NCBI RefSeq assembly: GCF_005885675.1
Contig: NZ_VANR01000003.1
Location: 434,001 to 498,000 of the forward strand
Reading direction: 5' to 3'
Length of the DNA stretch: 64,000 nucleotides
Source: Polaribacter aestuariivivens
GTDB lineage: Bacteria > Bacteroidota > Bacteroidia > Flavobacteriales > Flavobacteriaceae
Shown here: piece after piece, positions 42,659 through 50,649 of the stretch
Position numbering within the stretch: position 1 is the first letter of the stretch
How the letters are laid out: each line of letters begins with the position of its first letter
Made by a program: the position numbers and the translations under genes
The notes under the pieces: model-generated
What the model saw: the letters and a program-made list of their open reading frames with translations, nothing else
What the model was told of the DNA's origin: nothing
Databases searched by the model: none

Positions 42659-42812
42659 ATACTAAAATTTATTTTTAGCCATTTTAAGAGCTTTTAAAAT
42701 ACAAAGTCTTACAATCTATTTAAGTGAAGTTAAAACAAGTTTAAAAACATCTTTTAAAGTGTTGTTTTAAATAGTTTTAAATTATGATAAAATATATTTC
42801 AATAATAAAAAA

Positions 42813-43472
42813 TTATTTAACACCATTCCATTCATTATAAAATTGCTCTAAGTATTTTTCCATAAATTTATGTCTTTCTAGCGCAATTCGTTTTCCAGTA
42901 TCTGTATTCATTTGATCTTTTAACAACAACAATTTTTCGTAAAAATGATTAATAGTTGGAGCAGTAGAGTTTTTGTATTCTTCTTTGGTCATATTTAAAT
43001 TAGGTACAATTTCTGGGTCATATAAAGGTCTATTTTTAAAACCACCATAATTAAAACAACGTGCAATTCCAATTGCGCCAATGGCATCTAATCTATCAGC
43101 ATCTTGTACAATTTCTAACTCTTTAGAAGTAAATTCTTTGCCTTTTTTATCAAAAGTATTTTTAAAAGAAATATGCTTTATAATATTCACAACGTGTTTG
43201 CCTATTTCTTTAGGTACATTCTCTGAAATTAAAAAATCACGTGCTTTTTTAGGGCCAATAGTTTCATTTCCATTATGAAATTTAGGGTCTGCAATATCGT
43301 GCAATAAAGCAGCCAAAGAAATTACAAAAACATTGGCTTTTTCTTCTTTAGAAATTAAAATGGCATTTTTAAAAACGCGCTCAACATGAAACCAATCATG
43401 TCCACCTTCAGCATTTTTTAACGCTTCTTTTACAAATGCAATCGTGTTAGAAATTATTTTTTCTTCGTTCAT
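42813..43472 (-). CDS. HD domain metal-dependent phosphohydrolase
   Basis: A 219-residue cytoplasmic protein. The HD signature is visible in order: GGHDWFHVERVF (first His), LAALLHDIAD (the HD pair) and VQDADRLDAIG (distal Asp). The layout matches the YpgQ/YedJ-like group of HD hydrolases, some of which act on nucleotides. A small membrane protein gene lies 35 bases upstream on the same strand and may share its transcript. Confidence 0.9.
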   Translation of the reverse strand: MNEEKIISNTIAFVKEALKNAEGGHDWFHVERVFKNAILISKEEKANVFVISLAALLHDIADPKFHNGNETIGPKKARDFLISENVPKEIGKHVVNIIKHISFKNTFDKKGKEFTSKELEIVQDADRLDAIGAIGIARCFNYGGFKNRPLYDPEIVPNLNMTKEEYKNSTAPTINHFYEKLLLLKDQMNTDTGKRIALERHKFMEKYLEQFYNEWNGVK

Positions 43473-43507
43473 TATTTAGTTCTTTCAGCCAATTCTTTTT
43501 TTAATTT

Positions 43508-43714
43508 TTATAATTCAAAAAGCATTATAATTTCCATAGGAATAAAAAATAGAGGTAAAAAAGTTTGAAAAGAAATACCATTTTCTATAGATGTGAAAAT
43601 AGCAAAAACAATCATTAATAAAACAATAAAACCATGAATTATTGCCATTGTTTTTTGCTTTTTAATTTTCTTTTTTAACTCTTCAGTTGTATAAGTGGAA
43701 TATAAAGAAGCCAT
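43508..43714 (-). CDS. Small two-helix membrane protein, unknown
   Basis: A 68-residue protein with a charged N-terminal helix (TTEELKKKIKKQKT) and two hydrophobic helices (about 23-41 and 49-66). It resembles small flavobacterial membrane proteins of this layout that I recall but cannot name with confidence. It lies upstream of the HD hydrolase gene with 35 bases between them. No cysteines are present, so a redox role is unlikely. Confidence 0.6.
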   Translation of the reverse strand: MASLYSTYTTEELKKKIKKQKTMAIIHGFIVLLMIVFAIFTSIENGISFQTFLPLFFIPMEIIMLFEL

Positions 43715-43737
43715 ATTTTAAATTTTTATAAAAATAC

Positions 43738-43763
43738 AAAATCCACGTAAAAACGTGGATTTT
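43738..43763 (-). terminator. Hairpin downstream of the bacilliredoxin gene
   Basis: A perfect stem AAAATCCACGT / ACGTGGATTTT (43738-43748 and 43753-43763) with a 4-A loop. On the minus strand it is followed by a T-rich run, so it probably ends the bacilliredoxin transcript. Confidence 0.65.
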
Positions 43764-43861
43764 AAAAAGTTATCTTTTTGAAAAAAATTCAACAGTTTTT
43801 AAATAATTAAGCATTCAAAAACCTGTTTACAATTCCCAAAATTTTCAAAAAAGAAAAATGT

Positions 43862-43903
43862 GTCTCAAAGTCCTTCCCTCAGGGAAGGATTTAGGATGGG
43901 ATT
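43862..43903 (-). repeat. Solo REP-like palindrome related to the leuS insert ends
   Basis: The minus strand begins AATCCCATCCTAAAT and continues into the palindrome CCTTCCCTGAGGGAAGG (43871-43887 on the plus strand). The order TCC-ATC, spacer, CTT-CC-TGAGG-AAG is that of both ends of the leuS insert. It ends at the stop codon of the bacilliredoxin gene. Confidence 0.65.
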
Positions 43904-44312
43904 AACAAAACTCTTCGTAAGCTTGTGCTAAATTTTGTGCAATCATTTGTGCAGAACGACCTTCAATATGATGTCTTTCAAGCATATGTACTAAATTTCC
44001 ATCTTTAAACAACGCCATTGCTGGTGATGAAGGTGGAAAAGGAATCATAAATTCACGTGCTTTTTGTGTAGATTCTTTTTCTACACCTGCAAAAACTGTT
44101 GTTAAGTTGTCGGGTGTTTTTTCTGCACCTAAAGAGGCAATAGCTCCTGGTCTTGCAGTACCTGCAGCACAACCACAAACCGAATTTACAACTACTAAAG
44201 TTGTTCCTTTTTTTGCCATTGCTTTTTCAACATCTTCACTCGTATATAATGCTTCAAAACCTGCGTTAATTAATTCGTCACGCATTGGTTTTACTAATTC
44301 TTCTGGATACAT
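43902..44312 (-). CDS. BrxA/BrxB family bacilliredoxin
   Basis: A 136-residue thioredoxin-like protein (YphP type) that removes bacillithiol or similar thiols from oxidised proteins, or isomerises disulfides. The active site CGC is visible in VVNSVCGCAAGTARPG, the family start is MYPEELVKPMRDEL, and the C-terminal HMLERHHIEGRSAQ is conserved. I chose ATG 44312 because a TTG at 44336 lies inside the -7 box. Bacteroidota use bacillithiol in many species, so a bacillithiol link is plausible. The stop abuts the solo palindrome. Confidence 0.92.
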   Translation of the reverse strand: MYPEELVKPMRDELINAGFEALYTSEDVEKAMAKKGTTLVVVNSVCGCAAGTARPGAIASLGAEKTPDNLTTVFAGVEKESTQKAREFMIPFPPSSPAMALFKDGNLVHMLERHHIEGRSAQMIAQNLAQAYEEFC

Positions 44313-44333
44313 AATTTTTAATTTTATTCTCTG

Positions 44334-44341
44334 CAAAGATA
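44334..44341 (-). promoter_or_regulatory. -7 promoter element of the bacilliredoxin gene
   Basis: The minus strand reads TATCTTTG, an exact TAnnTTTG match, 21 bases upstream of ATG 44312. Confidence 0.6.
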
Positions 44342-44420
44342 CTTATTATTTTCTTTTTTTGGGCGTGCCAATTTTTAAAAATACTATTCCGTTATCACTA
44401 CATTCTATTTTAAAAAATCG

Positions 44421-44492
44421 TCAGGCTTTCAGCACTCGCTTTTTTTCTGAAAAAGAAAAAAGAGCTCAAACAAATGCCTCAATCCTTCACGC
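44421..44492 (+). repeat. Dispersed intergenic repeat, copy 2
   Basis: It contains CTTTCAGCACTCGCTTTTTT, an A-rich middle and AAAAGAGCTCAAACAAA then TCAATC, in the same order as 11445-11513. The two differ mostly by small indels in the A-rich middle. Confidence 0.7.
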
Positions 44493-44602
44493 AAAATTTA
44501 CTTTTAACCTAATTAAGACTAAGGTTGCATAAAGCAAAGTTGTCAAGTTTTAAAACATGATAAACAGAAGGTTTCAAACATCAAACTTTAAAAGGAACTT
44601 TG

Positions 44603-44610
44603 TAACTTTG
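44603..44610 (+). promoter_or_regulatory. -7 promoter element of the TerB/J-domain gene
   Basis: TAACTTTG is an exact TAnnTTTG match, 34 bases before ATG 44645. Confidence 0.55.
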
Positions 44611-44644
44611 CTACTTAGTAATTCTAAAGAAAAAGATTAAAAGT

Positions 44645-45400
44645 ATGGCAAATTTTACAAAATGGTTGGGTGCTGGTTTGGGTTTTACATTAGGGGGTCC
44701 AATAGGTGCTGCAATAGGTTTTGCAATTGGTAGTTTTGTAGATGGTTTTTCTGAAAAAGATTTACTCTTAGAACAGGGTGAATATCAGCAAAAACAAAAA
44801 AGAAATACTCGCGTAAACACACAATCTGGCGATTTTGAAATGAGTTTACTAGTTTTAGCATCAATAGTTATAAAATCAGATGGAAAGGTAGACAAACGAG
44901 AGCTAGACTTTGTAAGATCTCAATTTTTAGGCATGTATGGTAAAGAAAGGGCCAACAGTGCATTTAAACTATTTAAAGGGGTTGTAAAAAAAGATATTTC
45001 TGCAAGACAGGTTTGTATACAAATTAGAGAGCATATGTCTCATGCTTCTCGTTTGCAATTACTGCATTTTTTATTCGGAATCGCAAAAGCTGACGAATTT
45101 GTTACCGAAAAAGAAGTTGAAGAAATACATAAAATTGCCAACTACCTATATATAAATTCTAGAGATTTTGAATCTATAAAAGCCATGTTTTATGATGCGT
45201 CAGATAATGCCTATAAAATTTTAGAAATAGAAAAATCGGCTACGAATGACGAAGTTAAAAAGGCCTACAGAAAAATGGTTAAAAAGTATCATCCAGATAA
45301 ATTACAAGACTTAGGTAGCGAGCATTTACAAGGTGCAAAAGAAAAATTTCAAAGCATACAAACTGCTTATGACAAGATTAAAAAAGAAAGAGGTTTGTAA
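44645..45400 (+). CDS. djlA: TerB-like / DnaJ domain protein (DjlA-like)
   Basis: A 251-residue protein. The N-terminal Gly-rich stretch (GAGLGFTLGGPIGAAIGFAIGS) resembles the glycine-zipper membrane segment of DjlA. A TerB-like helical domain follows (about 60-170; LLVLASIVIKSDGKVDKREL), then a C-terminal J domain (about 185-251) with the HPDK motif in KKYHPDKLQD. J domains recruit and stimulate DnaK-type Hsp70; DjlA is a membrane-bound co-chaperone. The gene is monocistronic with its own promoter. Confidence 0.92.
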   Translation: MANFTKWLGAGLGFTLGGPIGAAIGFAIGSFVDGFSEKDLLLEQGEYQQKQKRNTRVNTQSGDFEMSLLVLASIVIKSDGKVDKRELDFVRSQFLGMYGKERANSAFKLFKGVVKKDISARQVCIQIREHMSHASRLQLLHFLFGIAKADEFVTEKEVEEIHKIANYLYINSRDFESIKAMFYDASDNAYKILEIEKSATNDEVKKAYRKMVKKYHPDKLQDLGSEHLQGAKEKFQSIQTAYDKIKKERGL

Positions 45401-45804
45401 ATTTTAATTTATAATGATTCTAAATAAGCAGCTTAATATCCTTAGTTTCTCTGTTTAATGACGATATGTAAAGTACAAGGGATGAAACGGAACTTGTTAA
45501 ATATTTAATTTTTTGATTTAAAATGTAGACAATTTGTCACTTTTCATAATTATTTTTGTGATACACAATATTTTTTTTAATAATTATCATTTTTTTTCCA
45601 TTTATGATATGAAACAATCAAAAATATAATATTAACGAATTTTTACTTTCAATAAACATTTCCAAGTCGCTTCTAATTTTTTTCTTAAATATATGTTAAG
45701 AAAAAGTTTATATTTGTTTTTCTTTTAAGAAAAAATAGAATTAGAATTACGAAAACAACTTGTAATAATCAATAATTTACAAATTATTTCAGTTCATAAC
45801 ATAC
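45401..45804. other. Long AT-rich leader region before the surface protein genes
   Basis: No credible ORF or RNA gene is visible in these 404 bases. A -7 box TATATTTG (45709-45716) probably marks the promoter of the next gene and leaves a leader of about 80-110 bases. The rest is AT-rich and without clear repeats. Confidence 0.5.
45709..45716 (+). promoter_or_regulatory. -7 promoter element of the surface protein gene
   Basis: TATATTTG is an exact TAnnTTTG match. It lies 88 bases before ATG 45805 (118 before ATG 45835). Confidence 0.45.
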
Positions 45805-48800
45805 ATGTTTAAACAGAAACATAAAGTCCACGGTATGAAAAAAAATTACATCAAATCAAATAGTTCAAATCAGAGAGTATCAACATATTTTAAGAATATT
45901 TTTACTCTTTTTTTATTTGTTTTTACAATTATAAGTTCATCAAATGCCCAAGATAGTTTTGAAACAGGCTTAGATGGATGGGTAAATGCTTCCGGAGATA
46001 ATTTTAATTGGACAAGAGATAGTGGAGGTACTCCTTCTGGCTCCACAGGTCCTTCCACTGGAGCTACAGGAAATTTTTATATGTATATTGAAGCAAGTGA
46101 TCCAAGAGTTGATGGTGATAGAGCTTGGCTGCAAAAAGATTTTTCACTTATAAATAGAGGTAATGGTCAGTTAAATTTCAAATATCATATGTTTGGAGAT
46201 GCTGGAATGGGAACTTTAAATGTTTTAGTAAGTAATAATAATGGTGCTTCATTTTCAACAGTTTTTTCTAGAACAAGAAACCAAGGAGATGTATGGTTGT
46301 CTGGTTCAGCTGATTTAAGTGGTTATAGCAATCAAAGTATAATTGTTAGATTTGAAGGAGTTAGAGGACTTGGGTTTAGAAGCGATATAGCAATAGATGA
46401 TATAGAGTTAACCTCTCAAGAGTTAGATTCAGACAATGATGGTGTTCCAGATTCTGTAGATTTAGATGATGACAATGATGGAATTTTAGATGAAAACGAG
46501 TATTGTACAGGAAACAATAATTCAGAAATAGGAGCTACTCTCGGTTTTGGTAGCATAAGTAGTGGAAATAACGGAACATACACAACTTCAGCAACCGATA
46601 TAACTTATACGTTTGACGAATCAGGTGGTATAAATATTACTACTCAAAATCTTAATGGAGCAGGGGAGCAAGGTCCTATATTTAAAAGTTCAGCTAGTAG
46701 TGGAGAAAGTGGTTCTATAGATCAAAAATTTTCTCATAACATAAGGAACGCACAATTTAAAATAACAGATTTTGATGAAGATGAAAGTGTTTTAGTAGAG
46801 GCTTATGATATTAATGGAGGTCTAATAAATTTATCATCTGGTAATTACACTACTTTAGGATCTCAAGTACAATCATCTGGAAATACATTTTTTACAACAG
46901 CTAATAATAATGTTAATGGAGATAATACTTCAAGTGATGCTGTTGGTACTGTATTTTTTAATTTTTCTGGTATTTCAATTTCTAGATTAAAATTAACATT
47001 TACCCATGTTCTAAATTCGTCTCTAAGAATAACTCAATTAACAGGTTTTTGTGCAGATTTAGATACAGATTTAGACGGAATTCCGAATAATTTAGATTTA
47101 GATTCAGACGGAGATGGGTGTTTTGATGCCGAAGAAGGAGCCGTAAATTTAACGGGAACAGACATAGATGCTCAAGGAAGGTTAACTGCAAGTGTTGGTA
47201 CAACAGGTATTCCCACTAGCGTAGACCAAACAAATGGTCAGGCTACAGGAGATTCTAATAACGCTAATGTTACGGCCTGTAGCTGCCCTTTTCCATCTGG
47301 AGTAGATTCCGATAACGATGGTATAGATAATCTATGCGATTTAGATGATGATAATGACGGTATTTTAGATACAGATGAAGGTTGTCAAATAATTACAGGA
47401 TCTACATTTACTTTAAATAGCTCTTTAAGTGTTTTAGGTGATGTAAATTCTGGAGGTAAATTAGTATATGAAGATACAAATGGTAATACAGTTATATTAG
47501 AAGCAGCTGGAACAGTGGGTAACAACAATGCTATAACAAATTTTGGCCCAAATGATGGTACTATTGTAACAGACATTACAACTGGAAATATTGTATTTGA
47601 AATTGGAGCAAGTGGAAGTCAAGATGATCAACCAAAATTAAAAGTTTCTACAATATCATCTTCGGGTTTACCTTTTAAAATTACTTCTATTGGTTTAGGT
47701 GGTATTGGTAATATGGATAATGCAGATGCACAAGATGCTATTGCTGTAGATATACCTGGTGCTTGGTCTAACTTAAGTTCAGGTTCAAATATCTTAGGTT
47801 CAGCTCAAATAAGAACCTCTCCAGTTGGTGCAGTACCAGTTGCACACGTAACCCAAGCAGAATTAGATAATTTTAATTTTGTCAATTTTGTAACACAAGG
47901 CGCAGTATCAGAAGTAATTTTTAATAATGCTGACAATAACATACAATTTGGTTATAATGCAACATTTACACCACAAACCCCAGTAAGTTCATTTAATTTA
48001 ATAGTAGATGATATTAATATTGATGATGGTGTAGGTAGAAATATTGTGGCAGAATTATTAACAACCTCTATAACAATTGGTGCAATTATCTGTAGAGATA
48101 CAGATGGAGATGGCATTGAAGATTCTTTAGACTCAGACTCAGATGGTGATGGTTGTTCAGATGCAGATGAAGCATACTATGGTACAGTTGCAAATGCAGA
48201 TACAGATGATAATGGATTTTATGGTACAGGTGTACCTAATGTAGATGCAGATGGTAAAGTGGTAGGAGCATCATACGCAACTCCTACTTCGTTTTATATA
48301 GATGCTTCAAAAAATACTTGTTTAGATACTGATAACGACGGTATAGCAAATTTTGCAGATTTAGATGATGACAACGATGGTATTTTAGATACTGTAGAAG
48401 ATAACTGTACTACACCAACCAAAGGCTTTTTTGATTGGGATACCGATTTTGGTGTAACGCCATCAACTACAGATATTTCAGGAAACTTACCTATTGTTTC
48501 AAATTTAGTAGACAATCATAATTTAACAGTTTCTTTTACAGATAATGCAGCAAACCCAGGTTTAGAATTTATAAATATTTCCAATGCTTTTGGTTTAGGA
48601 ACCGTTTTACAAGTTGTTAATGCACCAGGAGAAATAGGTGGAGGTATTACTAAATTTAATTTTTCAAATGAAGTAAATAATCTAACTTTTAGTGTACAAG
48701 ATATAGATGCTAGAGGCTCAGATTTTAAAGATAGAATAATAGTAACAGCTAAAAGAAATGATGGCACAACAATTATTATTTCAGAAACTACAAATATTAT

Positions 48801-50625
48801 ATCAAAAGGATCCGCAGTTAGTTATTTAGGTAATAATGAAATAATCGGTATAGCAGATGTAGATAGCCCAAACCAAGCAAATGGTGTAATCACATTAAAG
48901 TTTTTTGAGCCAGTATCAGAAATTAGTTTTCAATATTTTAATGATTTAACAAATCCAAATACAAGACAAAGAATAGGAATTGCAGATTTACAATATGAAT
49001 TTGTGTGTGATATAGATTCAGATAATGATGGCATTCCTAACTCATTAGATTCAGATTCAGACAACGATGGTTGTTCAGATGCAGACGAAGCCTATTATGG
49101 AACGGTAACAAATGCAGATGCAGATGATAATGGTTTTTATGGTTCAGGTACTCCAACTGTTGATGCAAATGGAAAGGTTACAACAGCTTCTTACGGAACT
49201 CCAAATTCTTATTATTTAAATTCAACTGTAAAAACATGTAATGATGAAGATAATGATGGAATACCAAATGCTCTAGATTTAGATGACGATAATGACGGTA
49301 TTACAGATGTAACTGAAGGCTATGGTTTTTATACAGATGGTTCAGGAACTTGTGATGGTTTTTCATACAGCTTTAAAGGAGGAACATATATTACAGGAAC
49401 AGGTTCAGGTGCAGGAACATTAAATGCACAATACCGTTTTCCATTAGTAAATGCAACATTAGATGGAATTGTAACGATAGTGCAAAAAAGTGCTTCAGTT
49501 TCAATTTTAAGTATAGATCAAAATTTAGGAGATAATGATGCTTTCCAACCAAGACTTAGATTTGCAACAGGTGCAGTTGGAGCAGATTTAAGCATACAAT
49601 TCCGATTTAGTTTTGTTTTAACAGGTACAACTACACCTTCTACAGTAGATAGAGTAGGTGGTTTTATTCAAGATATAGATGGAGCATCAGGAATAAAAGA
49701 ATTTTACAAGGTTCAAAATATTGTAGGTTATAGTATTGGCGAACCATCAAACATAAATGTTACTCAAACAGGTGCAGAATTAAAATTTATTTCAAAAACT
49801 AATATGTCTGCACCAGTAGAACCAGTAGATACAGATAATAGATATCGCTCTTTCTTCCAAAAAAGAGATACCAACCAATTTTTATTCACAATTGGTGCAG
49901 AAAAAACAAGATCAGCACAAATAGATAGATATTTTTCTATTCGTTTTGACGAATGTAGAATAGATCTTTACAACAATCCAAGACATGTATTTTTTAATGC
50001 AGAAGACAATGATTCAGATGGTATTCCAGACTATTTAGATACAGATTCAGATAACGATGGTTGTCCAGATGCAATAGAAGGCGCAGGTGCAATTATGCAA
50101 GCAAATTTAACATCCCTTGCAGGAGGAAGTGTTGGAGGTAGTTTATTTAATTTAGGAACAGCTTCTAATGCTACAGGAAATCCACTATTAGATGGTGCTG
50201 GTTTAGGATACGAACAAAACACAACTGCAGCAGTATTAGACAATACTTTAAACGACGCTTGTTTAGTTGATTTAAGTTTAACAAAAACAATAGACAAGCC
50301 AATCAAAAAAGTAGGAGACACAATTGTGTTTACGATAACATTAAAAAATGATGGTGATGCAGACGCTACAAACGTAATGGTAAAAGATCTGTTACCAGCA
50401 GGTTTAACGTATAATGCAGCAGGCTCAGTAATTCCAACAAATACAACTTATACAGCTTCCACAGGAATTTGGGATTTAAGTCTTCTAACAATAAAAAAAG
50501 GAGAAACAAAAACCTTAAAAATTGGAGCAACTGTAACTACAGCAGGAACAATAATTACAAATAAAACAGAAGTTTTCTCTGCAACTGAAACAGATAAAGA
50601 CTCTACCTCTAACAACAACAACTAA
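45805..50625 (+). CDS. Large secreted surface protein with MAM-like, TSP3 and DUF11 domains
   Basis: A 1606-residue extracellular protein. A signal peptide (ending SSSNAQ, residue 49) is followed by a MAM-like domain (about 50-205; DSFETGLDGWVNAS, ARLSGYSNQ-like strands, FRSDIAIDDIELTS), then at least six calcium-binding thrombospondin type 3 clusters ([19 protein letters not shown] pattern) alternating with beta-rich insert domains, and a C-terminal DUF11 domain (about 1488-1600; VDLSLTKTIDKPIKKVGDTIVF). Two modules with CSDADEAYYGTV are near copies. No T9SS C-terminal sorting domain is visible; the chain stops just after the DUF11 domain. ATG 45835 is an equally possible start. The giant gene follows after 24 bases, so they are likely one operon for cell-surface adhesion or gliding, which is an inference. 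Confidence 0.85.
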   Translation: MFKQKHKVHGMKKNYIKSNSSNQRVSTYFKNIFTLFLFVFTIISSSNAQDSFETGLDGWVNASGDNFNWTRDSGGTPSGSTGPSTGATGNFYMYIEASDPRVDGDRAWLQKDFSLINRGNGQLNFKYHMFGDAGMGTLNVLVSNNNGASFSTVFSRTRNQGDVWLSGSADLSGYSNQSIIVRFEGVRGLGFRSDIAIDDIELTSQELDSDNDGVPDSVDLDDDNDGILDENEYCTGNNNSEIGATLGFGSISSGNNGTYTTSATDITYTFDESGGINITTQNLNGAGEQGPIFKSSASSGESGSIDQKFSHNIRNAQFKITDFDEDESVLVEAYDINGGLINLSSGNYTTLGSQVQSSGNTFFTTANNNVNGDNTSSDAVGTVFFNFSGISISRLKLTFTHVLNSSLRITQLTGFCADLDTDLDGIPNNLDLDSDGDGCFDAEEGAVNLTGTDIDAQGRLTASVGTTGIPTSVDQTNGQATGDSNNANVTACSCPFPSGVDSDNDGIDNLCDLDDDNDGILDTDEGCQIITGSTFTLNSSLSVLGDVNSGGKLVYEDTNGNTVILEAAGTVGNNNAITNFGPNDGTIVTDITTGNIVFEIGASGSQDDQPKLKVSTISSSGLPFKITSIGLGGIGNMDNADAQDAIAVDIPGAWSNLSSGSNILGSAQIRTSPVGAVPVAHVTQAELDNFNFVNFVTQGAVSEVIFNNADNNIQFGYNATFTPQTPVSSFNLIVDDINIDDGVGRNIVAELLTTSITIGAIICRDTDGDGIEDSLDSDSDGDGCSDADEAYYGTVANADTDDNGFYGTGVPNVDADGKVVGASYATPTSFYIDASKNTCLDTDNDGIANFADLDDDNDGILDTVEDNCTTPTKGFFDWDTDFGVTPSTTDISGNLPIVSNLVDNHNLTVSFTDNAANPGLEFINISNAFGLGTVLQVVNAPGEIGGGITKFNFSNEVNNLTFSVQDIDARGSDFKDRIIVTAKRNDGTTIIISETTNIISKGSAVSYLGNNEIIGIADVDSPNQANGVITLKFFEPVSEISFQYFNDLTNPNTRQRIGIADLQYEFVCDIDSDNDGIPNSLDSDSDNDGCSDADEAYYGTVTNADADDNGFYGSGTPTVDANGKVTTASYGTPNSYYLNSTVKTCNDEDNDGIPNALDLDDDNDGITDVTEGYGFYTDGSGTCDGFSYSFKGGTYITGTGSGAGTLNAQYRFPLVNATLDGIVTIVQKSASVSILSIDQNLGDNDAFQPRLRFATGAVGADLSIQFRFSFVLTGTTTPSTVDRVGGFIQDIDGASGIKEFYKVQNIVGYSIGEPSNINVTQTGAELKFISKTNMSAPVEPVDTDNRYRSFFQKRDTNQFLFTIGAEKTRSAQIDRYFSIRFDECRIDLYNNPRHVFFNAEDNDSDGIPDYLDTDSDNDGCPDAIEGAGAIMQANLTSLAGGSVGGSLFNLGTASNATGNPLLDGAGLGYEQNTTAAVLDNTLNDACLVDLSLTKTIDKPIKKVGDTIVFTITLKNDGDADATNVMVKDLLPAGLTYNAAGSVIPTNTTYTASTGIWDLSLLTIKKGETKTLKIGATVTTAGTIITNKTEVFSATETDKDSTSNNNN

Positions 50626-50649
50626 CAAAACAACAAAAGAATAATAAAG

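Larger units (their letters stand above)
44313..44644. other. Intergenic region with dispersed repeat and two promoters
   Basis: No ORF with coding character is visible here. The stretch holds the minus-strand promoter of the bacilliredoxin gene, GGGCGTGCC (44361-44369) that may be the outer end of a repeat, the dispersed repeat copy 2 (44421-44492), and the plus-strand promoter of the TerB/J-domain gene. Confidence 0.6.

Noticed and set aside
42728..42770. AT-rich hairpin after the acidic miniprotein as a terminator
   Set aside because: The pairing (TTAAAACAA / TTGTTTTAA) is nearly all A-T and has a large loop, so it is expected by chance in this base composition.
44361..44369. GGGCGTGCC as part of a larger structured RNA
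   Set aside because: Only one copy in the window and no clear pairing partner; kept only as a note to the repeat region.
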